DNA from: Paenarthrobacter nicotinovorans
Lineage (GTDB): Bacteria > Actinomycetota > Actinomycetes > Actinomycetales > Micrococcaceae
Assembly: GCF_021919345.1 (NCBI RefSeq)
Contig: NZ_CP089293.1
Coordinates: 2,728,001-2,792,000 of the forward strand
Direction: 5' to 3'
Length of the DNA stretch: 64,000 bases
Shown here one piece after another: positions 20,539 to 28,632 of this stretch; positions within the stretch are counted from its first letter, which is position 1; each line of letters starts with the position of its first letter. The translations under genes were made by a program, and so were the position numbers. The notes below the pieces were generated by a model. The model was not told the DNA's origin. It saw only the letters and a list, made by a program, of their open reading frames with translations, and did no database searches.

Positions 20539-21525
20539 CTACAGCGCGACGACAGCGCCCGTTTCGGCTGATTTGAGTACAGCCTCAGCAACGCGCAGGG
20601 TCTCAAGGCCTTCGGCCATTGTGACAATGTTCATGGACTTGCCCAGAACGGCGTCGCGGAAAGCCTCATGTTCCATCTTCAGTGGTTCACGCTTGGCCAA
20701 GGCAAAACGGGTCGACGATCCCTCGGACACACCACGGAATGCCGCGATGGAATCCCAGTCCGTCTGGAAGGTGCCATTCTCGACAAACGTCAAGTCAGCG
20801 GAAATCGTGTCGGCAATGTATGCGCCACGCTCGCCCAGGACAACCGTCGTGCGTTCCTTCATGGGTGAGAGCCAGTTGACGATGTGGTTGGTTACTACGC
20901 CGTCCTTGAGGTGCCCGATCGCAGTGACCATGTCCTCGTGCTGACGACCACTCCGTGATGTAGTGTGCGCAACGACGTTGACAAAGTTACTCTGGGCCAG
21001 CCACGCGGTGAGGTCGATGTCGTGGGTAGCAAGATCCTTGACCACTCCAACATCGGCAATCCGGGACGGGAACGGGCCCTGGCGCCGGGTGGAGATCTGG
21101 TAGACCTCGCCGAGATCGCCATTTTCAAGCCGCTCACGGAGGCTCTGCAGGGAGGGGTTGAAGCGCTCGATGTGCCCAACGGCGCCGATCAAGCCTTTGG
21201 AATCAAAGGCCTCCGCAATCCGGCGGCCGGAGACAGAATCGTTGGCAATCGGCTTTTCCACCAAGCAGTGCACGCCGGCCTCGGCCAGCTGCAGGGCAAC
21301 TTCCTCGTGGAGGATTGTCGGCACGGCGGCGACAGCCATGTCGATGCCCTGCTCAATGAGTTGCTCGACGGAATTGCAAACCTCCAGCCCACTGGCAACG
21401 TTGTGGGGGTCTCCAAAGGAGTCAGCGACGGCGACGAGGTCAACACCCTCAAGCTCGCGGATAACGCGTGCGTGGTGACGGCCCATCATGCCCAGCCCAA
21501 TGAGGCCAGCGCGCAGATTTGCCAC
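20539..21525 (-). CDS. Gfo/Idh/MocA oxidoreductase, WbpB/WlbA-like
   Basis: 328-residue NAD(P)-dependent sugar dehydrogenase. The Rossmann start is RAGLIGLGMMGRHHARV, followed by the family motif VEKPIA near residue 94 and conserved GHIERFNPS and KDLATHDIDL segments. Together with the aminotransferase and acetyltransferase genes upstream it matches the WbpB-WbpE-WbpD trio, in which this enzyme oxidises C3 of UDP-GlcNAc uronate. It starts at GTG 21525, overlapping the upstream stop codon by one base (TAGTG). A terminator follows. The exact substrate is inferred from gene company; inositol or other sugar substrates cannot be ruled out on sequence alone. Confidence 0.8.
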   Translation of the reverse strand: MANLRAGLIGLGMMGRHHARVIRELEGVDLVAVADSFGDPHNVASGLEVCNSVEQLIEQGIDMAVAAVPTILHEEVALQLAEAGVHCLVEKPIANDSVSGRRIAEAFDSKGLIGAVGHIERFNPSLQSLRERLENGDLGEVYQISTRRQGPFPSRIADVGVVKDLATHDIDLTAWLAQSNFVNVVAHTTSRSGRQHEDMVTAIGHLKDGVVTNHIVNWLSPMKERTTVVLGERGAYIADTISADLTFVENGTFQTDWDSIAAFRGVSEGSSTRFALAKREPLKMEHEAFRDAVLGKSMNIVTMAEGLETLRVAEAVLKSAETGAVVAL

Positions 21526-22616
21526 TAGCTACCTGCCTTTGCAACGGCGTTGACAGCAGCGACGATCCGGTCAAGGTCATCCTGGCTAAGTGACGGGTGC
21601 ACGGGAAGGGACAGCACAGTGGAGGCCGCTTCTTCAGTGACCGGCAGGTCATCGGAGGTCTGGAACGGCGCAAGGCGGTGGTTGGGAATCGGGTAGTAGA
21701 CGCCGCAGCCCACGTTGTACTCTTCGCGCAAGGCCTTCGCGAAGCCATCACGGTCCTCGGCAATCCGGATGGTGTACTGGTGATAAACGTGCTCGTAGCC
21801 TTCAACGACCTTCGGGGTAACGACACCTTCGATGTTTGCATCGAAGAATGCTGCGTTCTCCTGCCGGGTCTTCGTCCAGCCTTCGACCTTGGTCAGCTGC
21901 ACACGACCGATTGCTGCGTGAATGTTGGTCATGCGCGCGTTGAAGCCAACCAGTTCGTTTTCGTACTGGCGCTCCATGCCCTGGTTGCGAAGCAACCGAA
22001 GCCGCCGTTCGACGTCGGCCAGGCCGGTGCTGACCATGCCGCCCTCACCGGAGGTCATGTTCTTCGTCGGGTACAAGCTGAACATGGCGAAATCGCCGAA
22101 TGTACCGACCTTGCGGCCGTTGACTGCCGCGCCGTGTGCCTGGGCAGCGTCTTCAAAGACCTTCACGCCGTGCTTGGCGGCGACTGCACCGATTCCGTCC
22201 ACGTCAAACGGGTGACCGTAGAGGTGCACCGGCATGATGGCTGCGGTGCGGTCCGTGATCTTCGACTCGACGGAAGCAGGATCCAGCGTGTAGTGGTCGA
22301 TGTCCACATCGGCGAAGACAGGGGTAGCACCCGTCAAGGCCACGGAGTTGGCCGTTGCCGCGAAGGTAAACGACGGCACGATGACTTCATCGCCAGGGCC
22401 AATGCCCGCAGCCAAAAGGCCGAGGTGCAAACCGGATGTTCCGGAGTTGACGGCCACGGCTGCCCTGCCGTCCAGGAGGACCTGCGAGAATTCCTGTTCA
22501 AAGGACGCAACCTCCGAACCCTGTGCGAGTTGGCCGGAGGCCAGAACAGCCTCTACTGCCTTGCGCTCATCATCACCGATGATGGGCTTGGCGGGGGGAA
22601 TGAATTCGGGGCTCAT
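21525..22616 (-). CDS. DegT/DnrJ/EryC1/StrS sugar aminotransferase, WbpE-like
   Basis: 363-residue PLP-dependent aminotransferase acting on nucleotide keto-sugars. Visible hallmarks are NSGTSGLHLGLLAAGIGPGD, FEDAAQAHGA (Asp contacting the PLP pyridine) and the Schiff-base lysine in SLYPTKNMTSGEGG. The C-terminal half has NARMTNIHAAIGRVQL and YHQYTIR, standard for the family. It overlaps the acetyltransferase gene by four bases and the dehydrogenase gene by one, so the three are surely co-transcribed. In the WbpE reaction glutamate is the amino donor and the 3-keto uronate is converted to a 3-amino sugar. Confidence 0.85.
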   Translation of the reverse strand: MSPEFIPPAKPIIGDDERKAVEAVLASGQLAQGSEVASFEQEFSQVLLDGRAAVAVNSGTSGLHLGLLAAGIGPGDEVIVPSFTFAATANSVALTGATPVFADVDIDHYTLDPASVESKITDRTAAIMPVHLYGHPFDVDGIGAVAAKHGVKVFEDAAQAHGAAVNGRKVGTFGDFAMFSLYPTKNMTSGEGGMVSTGLADVERRLRLLRNQGMERQYENELVGFNARMTNIHAAIGRVQLTKVEGWTKTRQENAAFFDANIEGVVTPKVVEGYEHVYHQYTIRIAEDRDGFAKALREEYNVGCGVYYPIPNHRLAPFQTSDDLPVTEEAASTVLSLPVHPSLSQDDLDRIVAAVNAVAKAGS

Positions 22617-23203
22617 GCCTCTACCTCTCGAAGGGTCTCGTTCTGTTCAACATATGTGGCGCCGGTTTCCGGGCATACCCAGTTGTCACCGCTGCGTTGC
22701 AGCGGGAAACCGGCCTTGCCGACCCAACCATGGCGCTTGGCCGGAACTCCGACCATCAAAGCAAAATCAGGAACATCTTTGGCCACGACAGCACCCGCGG
22801 CCACAGTAGCCCAGCGTCCGATCGTGACCGGAGCAACACATACAGCGCGGGCGCCGATGGACGCGCCTTCACGAATAGTGACGCCCACGGGCTCCCAATC
22901 ATGGGCGCTCTTCAAAGTTCCATCGGGTGCAACTGCCCGGGGGTATGTGTCATTCGTCAGCACTACGGCGGGTCCGATAAAGACCCCTGCCTCCAGTTCC
23001 GCGGGCTCGTAGACAAGCGCATAGTTCTGAACTTTGCAGTTGTCCCCCATCTTGACTCCGGAGCCGATGTAGGCCCCGCGTCCGACGATGCAATTGACCC
23101 CTAGTTCGGCCTGCTCGCGGACTTGGGCAAGATGCCAAATCTTTGATCCATCACCAATTACCGCCTTGTCTGAAACATCGGCGCTCTCCGCAACCACTAT
23201 CAC
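22613..23203 (-). CDS. Left-handed beta-helix N-acetyltransferase, WbpD/WlbB-like
   Basis: 196-residue acyltransferase with hexapeptide repeats (AVIGDG, CIVGRGAYIGSGVKMGDNCK, VTIGRWATVAAGAVV), predicted to form a trimeric beta-helix that uses acetyl-CoA. It would acetylate the 3-amino group made by the neighbouring aminotransferase. The start is taken as GTG 23203 because GAGGAAGGA lies nine bases upstream; the frame stays open to 23239 (TTG) with no better site. A C-terminal tail with CPETGATYVEQNET follows the helix. First gene of the three-gene operon. Confidence 0.83.
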   Translation of the reverse strand: MIVVAESADVSDKAVIGDGSKIWHLAQVREQAELGVNCIVGRGAYIGSGVKMGDNCKVQNYALVYEPAELEAGVFIGPAVVLTNDTYPRAVAPDGTLKSAHDWEPVGVTIREGASIGARAVCVAPVTIGRWATVAAGAVVAKDVPDFALMVGVPAKRHGWVGKAGFPLQRSGDNWVCPETGATYVEQNETLREVEA

Positions 23204-23247
23204 CGGTGAAGGTCCTTCCTCATTGAGCACACGCGACAACGAGTTTC

Positions 23248-23279
23248 ATCTTAGCTGAGACACAAAGCCACAGCGTCAA
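23248..23279 (-). promoter_or_regulatory. Candidate promoter of the wbpD-wbpE-wbpB-like operon
   Basis: On the minus strand a TTGACG box (23274-23279) is followed by TAAGAT (23248-23253) with spacing of 20, or 18 to an overlapping GCTAAG. The spacing is longer than ideal, so this is tentative. It sits 45 bases before the chosen GTG, in the region divergent with the FtsK-like gene. Confidence 0.35.
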
Positions 23280-23391
23280 GGCGCCGTTTACCCTTCCCTG
23301 GCAAAAGTTGTCCACATACACCTCATGGGGTGCTGCGGTTTCGTCCTGAGCTCCATAACGATGGTGGTGCATGCAAAGGGAGGACAAGGCA

Positions 23392-26300
23392 ATGACGTTG
23401 GAGTGCACACTCGTTCGGAGCCCCACTGCGCCCATGCCAGCGGATCCGGAGGAATTGACCATCGAAGTACCGCCGGGCGCGTCCGGTGCCCAGCTGGAAG
23501 CCCTGATCAAGGCCGTCCGGAACACCGGGCAGCTTTCTGTTGCAGGGCGGCATCTCGCCGACCTGACCGTCGGGGTGCCACCTCTTGTGTCCGGTGCAGT
23601 GATCGTGGACGGATTCGTGCCGCCGGCGGAAACATCAACCATGCTTCCTCTGATGTTGCTCACCCATACCGGCCCTGCCGCAGGGTCTGTCTTCCGGATT
23701 CCGCGTGGGCAACACCACATTGGCCGTGGAACTGCAGGGATTTCGCTACCCGATCCTGGAATGTCCAGGGAACACGCATTACTGGATGTCTCGGGTGAAC
23801 GCTTGGAAGTAACCAGCGTTGCTGCAGCGAACCCCATAGATGTGGACGGTCGGCCCGTCCGCCGCGCTTTGGTCACATCCCGCTCCAGCCTCCGTTGCGG
23901 GCATACAACTTTCAGCCTCGCGCCGGACAACGAGTGCTTTCCTGCGGTCGCAGCGGATGCGGGTCGTTCGGTGCAGGAACCAATCGAGGTGCCCTGCGCA
24001 AAGAACCACGGGAGCCGGGCCACCATCGCGTTTGCCGCAGGGTTGCCCATGATTGCCGGAATCGGTCTCGCGGCGGCCACCGGGATGTGGATGTACTTGG
24101 GGTTCTCTGCGATATCCGCGCTTGGCTTGGTTTTCCCCTTGTTGCTTGGGGGAAAGGGACGGCAGGAATACCGCCGAGCGCTTGATCATGCGGTTCGCGA
24201 AGACATCGCCAGACGACACCGTTGCTCGCCTTCTGCCGCCGAGCTACTGGTAGCCGGCCAAAGCCGTCCGGCGGCCGCGGGACCTGGCGCAAGGGGTTTG
24301 GCCTCAGGCGGAAACCCCGGGACGCCGTCGCCGGATACCAATGCAGGAGGTGTCCAGGCTGAGCCCCGGGTTTGGTTGCGACTGGGCACCGCCCAGTCCT
24401 CGGCCAATATCCGCCTCGTCCCTGGCGACCGACATTTCTCACCGCCACCCGTCGGCTCGTGCCCTGTCTCGTTAGATCCTGGCCATCGGCGCGTGGCTAT
24501 ACAAGGCCACGGCAAACACGTGGCAGCCTTGCTTCGATTCATCGTCATGCAGCTGGCAAGTTTCCCAAACTCGGCCTCTGCTCCCATCGTGTTGCTGGGG
24601 GCAGTCGAAGACCTGCCCCTGAGTGCCCGGTTTCTCCCTCAGGTGACCCTCGCTGCGGACGCTGACGCGGCCGTGGCTGCCTTGAACACGCTCCGGCACG
24701 GCCGGCAGGGCACTCTTATTGTGATGGAGAGCCCAACAGGGCAGGAGAACGAGGCCCTTTCCCGAGCCATCCAGGCTTCGCATCAGGCCCAGTGGCAGGT
24801 ACTGCACTGTCACTCCGGGGCTTCAGTCCCCCTGGACGCCATCACCATCGAACCGTCGGGCGTGGCTGCATCTTTTGAGTCGGCAGGTGAGCGCTTCGAT
24901 TTTGTGCCCGACCTCGTTCCCGCCGAGGTATTCGATCGCTTCTGCCGGACAGTTGCCGCAAGGTTGAGCGAGCAAGCGCCGCGTACTCACGGCGTTCTTC
25001 CAGACCGGTCTTCACTGGCGGCCCTTCTTCCCTGCGGCCAACGCCGGATCCTTAGCAGGTGGCGCACTGCCTCCGGACTGGAAAGCCTGACAGCTGTGCT
25101 GGGAGAAGGCCGGGCCGGCCCGGTCACATTCGACCTCAAGATGGACGGTCCCCACCTTCTGATTGCGGGTACTACCGGCTCTGGAAAGTCCGAACTGCTG
25201 AAGACTTTCGTTGCTTCCATCGCGCTGAGCGTCCCGCCGGAGCACGCAGCTTTTCTGTTTTTCGATTTCAAGGGCGGTTCAGGGCTGGGTCCGTTAACAG
25301 CCCTCCCGCACTGCGTGGGCATCCTGACGGATCTGAGCCGGCAGCATCTTGATCGGGCATTGGAGTCGCTGCGTGGAGAAATACGGCACCGCGAGAAGCT
25401 TTTCGCCGACTGGGGGGCAACGGACCTCGCAGAATACCAACGAACGAAAGGCGCCAAGGACTGCAGGCTCCCGCACCTGATCCTGGTCATAGATGAGTTC
25501 CGGATCCTTGTCGACGAGGCTCCGGCTGCGCTCCACGAACTCATGCGGGTGGCGACGATCGGACGTTCCCTGGGTATCCATCTGGTCATGGCCACACAGC
25601 GACCACAAGGAGCCTTGACCGCTGATATAAGGGCAAACGTGACCTCCAGCATCGCACTTCGAGTCCAGTCGGAGATGGAGTCGGTCGACATCATCAATTC
25701 GAAGGCTGCTGCGTCAATTGGCGTTGATGTTCCCGGGCGGGCGTTCCTGGCAACGGCAGCGAAGGAACCCGAAGAGTTCCAAGCAGCCTCTCTGGACGCT
25801 CCGCAATCCGGCGGTGTGTCGTCCATGACCGACCATTTGTCGCCAGGAAGCGGCGCCGCGCCTGACCGGGTTGTTCGGTCTGCTGCCCAGGCGCTCGGCG
25901 AACCCTTCGACAGCCGGGATCTCGTCGGCAAGGACGTCGACGGTTCCGGCCGCAGCACGTCGTCCCAGGCACTTACAGGCGCCGGGAGTTTGGTATCCAA
26001 TATTAACGCCGCTTGGCGCCACTTGGGCACTCCCTCTCCCCGAAGCCCCATCGCAGCACCCCTGCCGCACTCGATTCCCTGGACGGCCGAACTCTCAACT
26101 GAGGGTGGGCCTGAGGTGATGCATGAAAGCGATAGGGCATCCTGGCGGGTGGGACCGGTGGCACTGGTGGACAAGCCTGCCCAGCAACGGGTTGAGTGCC
26201 TCACTTGGATGCCCGCCGACCATGGACACCTGGCATTGATTGGCAACGCATCAAGTGGCATGCAGGACAGCTTCCGCGCGATCACCGCCCTGGTGGCCAC

Positions 26301-27552
26301 CCGGGCGCCCCAGCCCCATCTCTACATTCTGGACGCGAGCCGATTACTGGGTCAGCTGGAGTCGCAACAAGGAATCGCGGCTTTCGCGGGTGTCGATCAA
26401 GTTGGCTTCGCGGCCCGGATCCTGTCGCGGTTGGCAGCCGAAATGGAGCGACGGCGCGCCTTGGGTGGCCTCGAGGGGCGTTGCCGGCCACTGGTGCTGA
26501 TCGTGGCCGGCTGGTGCTCGTGGTCAACGGCCTTCCGAGGAGGCCCTCACGAATGGGCTGAGGGCATTCTGCACGACATCGCCAGGGACGGAAGCCCCGT
26601 GGGCATCACTCTTCTGATTTCCGGGGAGCGGGAACTGGTCAGCTCCCGCCTGTTTGCCGCAATCCCAAATCGTGCCTATTTTCCTTTGGGGACAACTGAT
26701 GAATCCAGGTTCCACTGGCCTCGTCTTCCCGAAGTGGAACCCGTTCGGGGGCGGGCCGCAGTGATGGGAAACGTCGTCGAGGGTCAAACGGCCTCAGCGC
26801 AGTTCAGGGAGGCGCCAACAGCTGGGCTCTGGCCTTTTGGGGACCTGGCTCCGGCCGAACCGCCTTTTCGCTTGCGACCCCTCCCCCACCTGCTGACACG
26901 CGAGGACTTCCTCAACCGCAAGGCAGCGCTGGGCAGCTCGAAGAAAGAGCCGCGTACGGCAATCCGGTCGGTGGGGGCGGATGAAAAGGTGCCGGAGCCT
27001 CTCTGGATCGGTGTCGCCGGTGACGAAGCACAACCCGCAGCGCTACCCCTCAGGGACATGGGAGTCAGCCTTGTCCTGGGGGGTCCAAGTTCCGGCAAGA
27101 GCACCATTCTTGGATCGTTGGTCCGCTTGAACCCGGGGACCTTGTGGCTCTTTCCACCGGACGCAGCCTCTGCGGGAACGTTCTGGGCTTCAACTGCGTC
27201 GGAGGCCACTGCGGGAAATCTGGATCCTGGAAGTGTGCTGCTGGTGGATGACGCAGACTCCCTGGATGCCCAGGGCCGCCAGGCTCTCAATGCCCTGGAC
27301 GGGCAAGTCGCAGGCATCATCCTGACAGCTACGTTCGGCCCGGCCCTACACCAACTTCCTCTGGCCAGGCAGGTGCAAGCAGCCGGCATGGGGTTGGTCT
27401 TGTCGCCCTCAAAACCGCACGACGGCGAGCTCCTGGGTGTCCGGCTTCAACCCGACACCGCGCGGCGCCCTGGCCGCGGCTTCATTGTCGACCGCGGTGT
27501 AATTACTCCCTGCCAGGCAGTACTCTCCTCCGGCCTTCCAGCACGCGGGTGA
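23392..27552 (+). CDS. FHA domain-FtsK/SpoIIIE-type ATPase (EccC-like)
   Basis: 1386-residue membrane ATPase. An N-terminal FHA domain holds GRG near 111-113 and SREH near 125-128 for phosphothreonine binding. About two hydrophobic helices follow (FAAGLPMIAGIGLA, LGFSAISALGLVFPLLLGG). The first FtsK domain has Walker A GTTGSGKS near 593-600, FFDFKGGSG and Walker B LILVIDEF. A middle P-loop region is degenerate (GNASSGMQD), and the third has a partial P-loop GGPSSGKST near 1230. This one-active, one-degenerate, one-partial order recalls EccC of type VII secretion, but no WXG100, EccB, EccD or EccE gene is nearby. Start 23392 uses AGGGAGG; an ATG at 23371 is weaker. Confidence 0.85.
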   Translation: MTLECTLVRSPTAPMPADPEELTIEVPPGASGAQLEALIKAVRNTGQLSVAGRHLADLTVGVPPLVSGAVIVDGFVPPAETSTMLPLMLLTHTGPAAGSVFRIPRGQHHIGRGTAGISLPDPGMSREHALLDVSGERLEVTSVAAANPIDVDGRPVRRALVTSRSSLRCGHTTFSLAPDNECFPAVAADAGRSVQEPIEVPCAKNHGSRATIAFAAGLPMIAGIGLAAATGMWMYLGFSAISALGLVFPLLLGGKGRQEYRRALDHAVREDIARRHRCSPSAAELLVAGQSRPAAAGPGARGLASGGNPGTPSPDTNAGGVQAEPRVWLRLGTAQSSANIRLVPGDRHFSPPPVGSCPVSLDPGHRRVAIQGHGKHVAALLRFIVMQLASFPNSASAPIVLLGAVEDLPLSARFLPQVTLAADADAAVAALNTLRHGRQGTLIVMESPTGQENEALSRAIQASHQAQWQVLHCHSGASVPLDAITIEPSGVAASFESAGERFDFVPDLVPAEVFDRFCRTVAARLSEQAPRTHGVLPDRSSLAALLPCGQRRILSRWRTASGLESLTAVLGEGRAGPVTFDLKMDGPHLLIAGTTGSGKSELLKTFVASIALSVPPEHAAFLFFDFKGGSGLGPLTALPHCVGILTDLSRQHLDRALESLRGEIRHREKLFADWGATDLAEYQRTKGAKDCRLPHLILVIDEFRILVDEAPAALHELMRVATIGRSLGIHLVMATQRPQGALTADIRANVTSSIALRVQSEMESVDIINSKAAASIGVDVPGRAFLATAAKEPEEFQAASLDAPQSGGVSSMTDHLSPGSGAAPDRVVRSAAQALGEPFDSRDLVGKDVDGSGRSTSSQALTGAGSLVSNINAAWRHLGTPSPRSPIAAPLPHSIPWTAELSTEGGPEVMHESDRASWRVGPVALVDKPAQQRVECLTWMPADHGHLALIGNASSGMQDSFRAITALVATRAPQPHLYILDASRLLGQLESQQGIAAFAGVDQVGFAARILSRLAAEMERRRALGGLEGRCRPLVLIVAGWCSWSTAFRGGPHEWAEGILHDIARDGSPVGITLLISGERELVSSRLFAAIPNRAYFPLGTTDESRFHWPRLPEVEPVRGRAAVMGNVVEGQTASAQFREAPTAGLWPFGDLAPAEPPFRLRPLPHLLTREDFLNRKAALGSSKKEPRTAIRSVGADEKVPEPLWIGVAGDEAQPAALPLRDMGVSLVLGGPSSGKSTILGSLVRLNPGTLWLFPPDAASAGTFWASTASEATAGNLDPGSVLLVDDADSLDAQGRQALNALDGQVAGIILTATFGPALHQLPLARQVQAAGMGLVLSPSKPHDGELLGVRLQPDTARRPGRGFIVDRGVITPCQAVLSSGLPARG

Positions 27553-27581
27553 CCGCACCCGGAACGCCGTGCGATGGACCG

Positions 27582-28070
27582 CTATAAGACGTCGCCGGAA
27601 CCACCTGTACGCGATGCGTAAGAGATGACGTCTTTCTGGAAGAGGAAGATGATTGCGGCAAGCGCGGGAAGGATCATTGCCAGCCCTTGGAACACGAGTC
27701 CGCCCGTCATGGTTGGAAAACCTATGGTGAGGACGAATAGTTGGGCCACCAGCGCAGCCGCGCGGGTCCACCTGTACCCGCGGAACAGGAAATGCCCCAC
27801 CGCGAACAGCCACGTTGAGAAGGCCAGCAACAGAACAAGCGTAAAGACCGCTCCCCAAAAAGTCAGCACTGGAGCGCCAGTCAGGAGCTCGAAGCCATAC
27901 CAGGCCGCGGCCGCCAGCAAGGCAAGCGCTTCGAGCACAACGACGACGGAAATGATCAGAATCCCTCGGGGACGCACGGTTCCCGAGTTGCTCGGAGACT
28001 GTCGGCCGGAACCATTGTTTCCATCGTGGCCAGCGTGAGGTTGGGCAGGGTCTACAGGAGGTCTTGACAC
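27582..28070 (-). CDS. Small membrane protein of unknown function
   Basis: 162 residues starting at GTG 28070. A Gly/Asn/Ser-rich polar N-terminus of about 35 residues precedes four hydrophobic segments (ILIISVVVVLEALALLAAAA; FTLVLLLAFSTWLFAVGHFL; AALVAQLFVLTIGFP; LAMILPALAAIIFLF). No known domain is recognised, though such proteins are common beside whiB1 in Micrococcaceae by my recollection. It converges with the FtsK-like gene (29-base gap) and diverges from whiB1. Confidence 0.65.
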   Translation of the reverse strand: MSRPPVDPAQPHAGHDGNNGSGRQSPSNSGTVRPRGILIISVVVVLEALALLAAAAWYGFELLTGAPVLTFWGAVFTLVLLLAFSTWLFAVGHFLFRGYRWTRAAALVAQLFVLTIGFPTMTGGLVFQGLAMILPALAAIIFLFQKDVISYASRTGGSGDVL

Positions 28071-28189
28071 ACTGGCACACTACCGGACATAGTCATCTAG
28101 CAGTGAGGGCACTGGCGGCTGATGTGATGCATCGCTCACGGATTCCGAGCATTTCGACCACTAACACCCCTTGTTTACAAGGCGTTAAC

Positions 28190-28303
28190 ATGAAACGCTT
28201 GACTCAGACGACCAAGGGGGCCCATGCGGGCCCCTTTCCTTTGGAGCCTCTCGTGAATGTTTTCACAAAAGGCCCTTCTAGTTCTCACGAATGGAGTGAC
28301 TGA
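28190..28303 (+). CDS. Possible 37-codon upstream ORF in the whiB1 leader
   Basis: ATG 28190 opens a 37-codon frame ending in TGA at 28301-28303, five bases before the whiB1 ATG. AAGG lies about seven bases upstream. The first residues are MKRLTQTTKGAHAGPFPL. The terminator-like hairpin at 28214-28236 lies inside it. It is too short to tell from chance, so it is given only as a candidate leader peptide. Confidence 0.25.
   Translation: MKRLTQTTKGAHAGPFPLEPLVNVFTKGPSSSHEWSD
28214..28242 (+). promoter_or_regulatory. Terminator-like hairpin in the whiB1 5' leader
   Basis: GGGGCCC (28217-28223) and GGGCCCC (28228-28234) form a perfect stem with a four-base loop; flanking AA/TT pairs extend it past a bulged G. 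TTTCCTTT follows. No plus-strand gene upstream needs a terminator here, so attenuation of whiB1 is possible. Confidence 0.4.
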
Positions 28304-28308
28304 TCAGC

Positions 28309-28557
28309 ATGGATTGGCGTAATCGCGCAGCCTGCCTCGACAAGGACCCGGAGCTCTTCTTCCCAGTCGGCAACACGGGACCAGCACTTCTCCAGATCGA
28401 GGAAGCCAAGAGCGTCTGCCGCCGCTGCCCCGTGGTGGACACCTGCCTTCAGTGGGCATTGGAGTCCGGCCAGGACGCCGGCGTTTGGGGCGGAATGAGT
28501 GAAGACGAACGACGTGCACTCAAGCGTCGCGCAGCACGCGCACGTCGCGCCTCCTAG
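28309..28557 (+). CDS. whiB1: WhiB1-type iron-sulfur transcriptional regulator
   Basis: 82-residue WhiB protein with the four [4Fe-4S] cysteines at 9, 37, 40 and 46 (the last three in VCRRCPVVDTC), followed by the signature turn GVWGGMSEDERRALKRR and a basic C-terminal tail. The N-terminus MDWRNRAACLDKDPELFFPV is very close to that of WhiB1 of mycobacteria, an essential NO-responsive regulator that binds the SigA C-terminal domain. The ribosome-binding site is GGAG about 12 bases upstream. The leader of about 240 bases contains a hairpin and small ORF (28190-28303) and the palindrome CCTTGTTTACAAGG near 28168-28181. A strong bidirectional terminator follows. Confidence 0.96.
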   Translation: MDWRNRAACLDKDPELFFPVGNTGPALLQIEEAKSVCRRCPVVDTCLQWALESGQDAGVWGGMSEDERRALKRRAARARRAS

Positions 28558-28565
28558 TTTCGAAG

Positions 28566-28609
28566 AAAGAGAAAGGCCGCGGACCGAATAGTCCGCGGCC
28601 TTTCTCTTT
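28566..28609. terminator. Bidirectional terminator between whiB1 and pdtaS
   Basis: A perfect 19-bp inverted repeat, AAAGAGAAAGGCCGCGGAC at 28566-28584 and its complement at 28591-28609, encloses a six-base loop and ends in T-rich tracts on both strands. It serves the convergent whiB1 and pdtaS genes. Confidence 0.92.
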
Positions 28610-28632
28610 ATGGCAGACAGAACATGAGGGCG

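Noticed and set aside
21597..23012. Plus-strand ORF of 471 codons opposite the aminotransferase and acetyltransferase
   Set aside because: Antisense shadow of two conserved enzymes; no recognisable motifs.
24987..26300. Minus-strand ORF of 437 codons opposite the FHA-FtsK gene
   Set aside because: The sense frame carries the FtsK motifs; the antisense frame is Ser/Arg-rich noise.
28121..28140. CRP-like half-sites TGTGA...TCAC upstream of whiB1
   Set aside because: The spacing is eight bases instead of six, so it does not fit the CRP/GlxR consensus.
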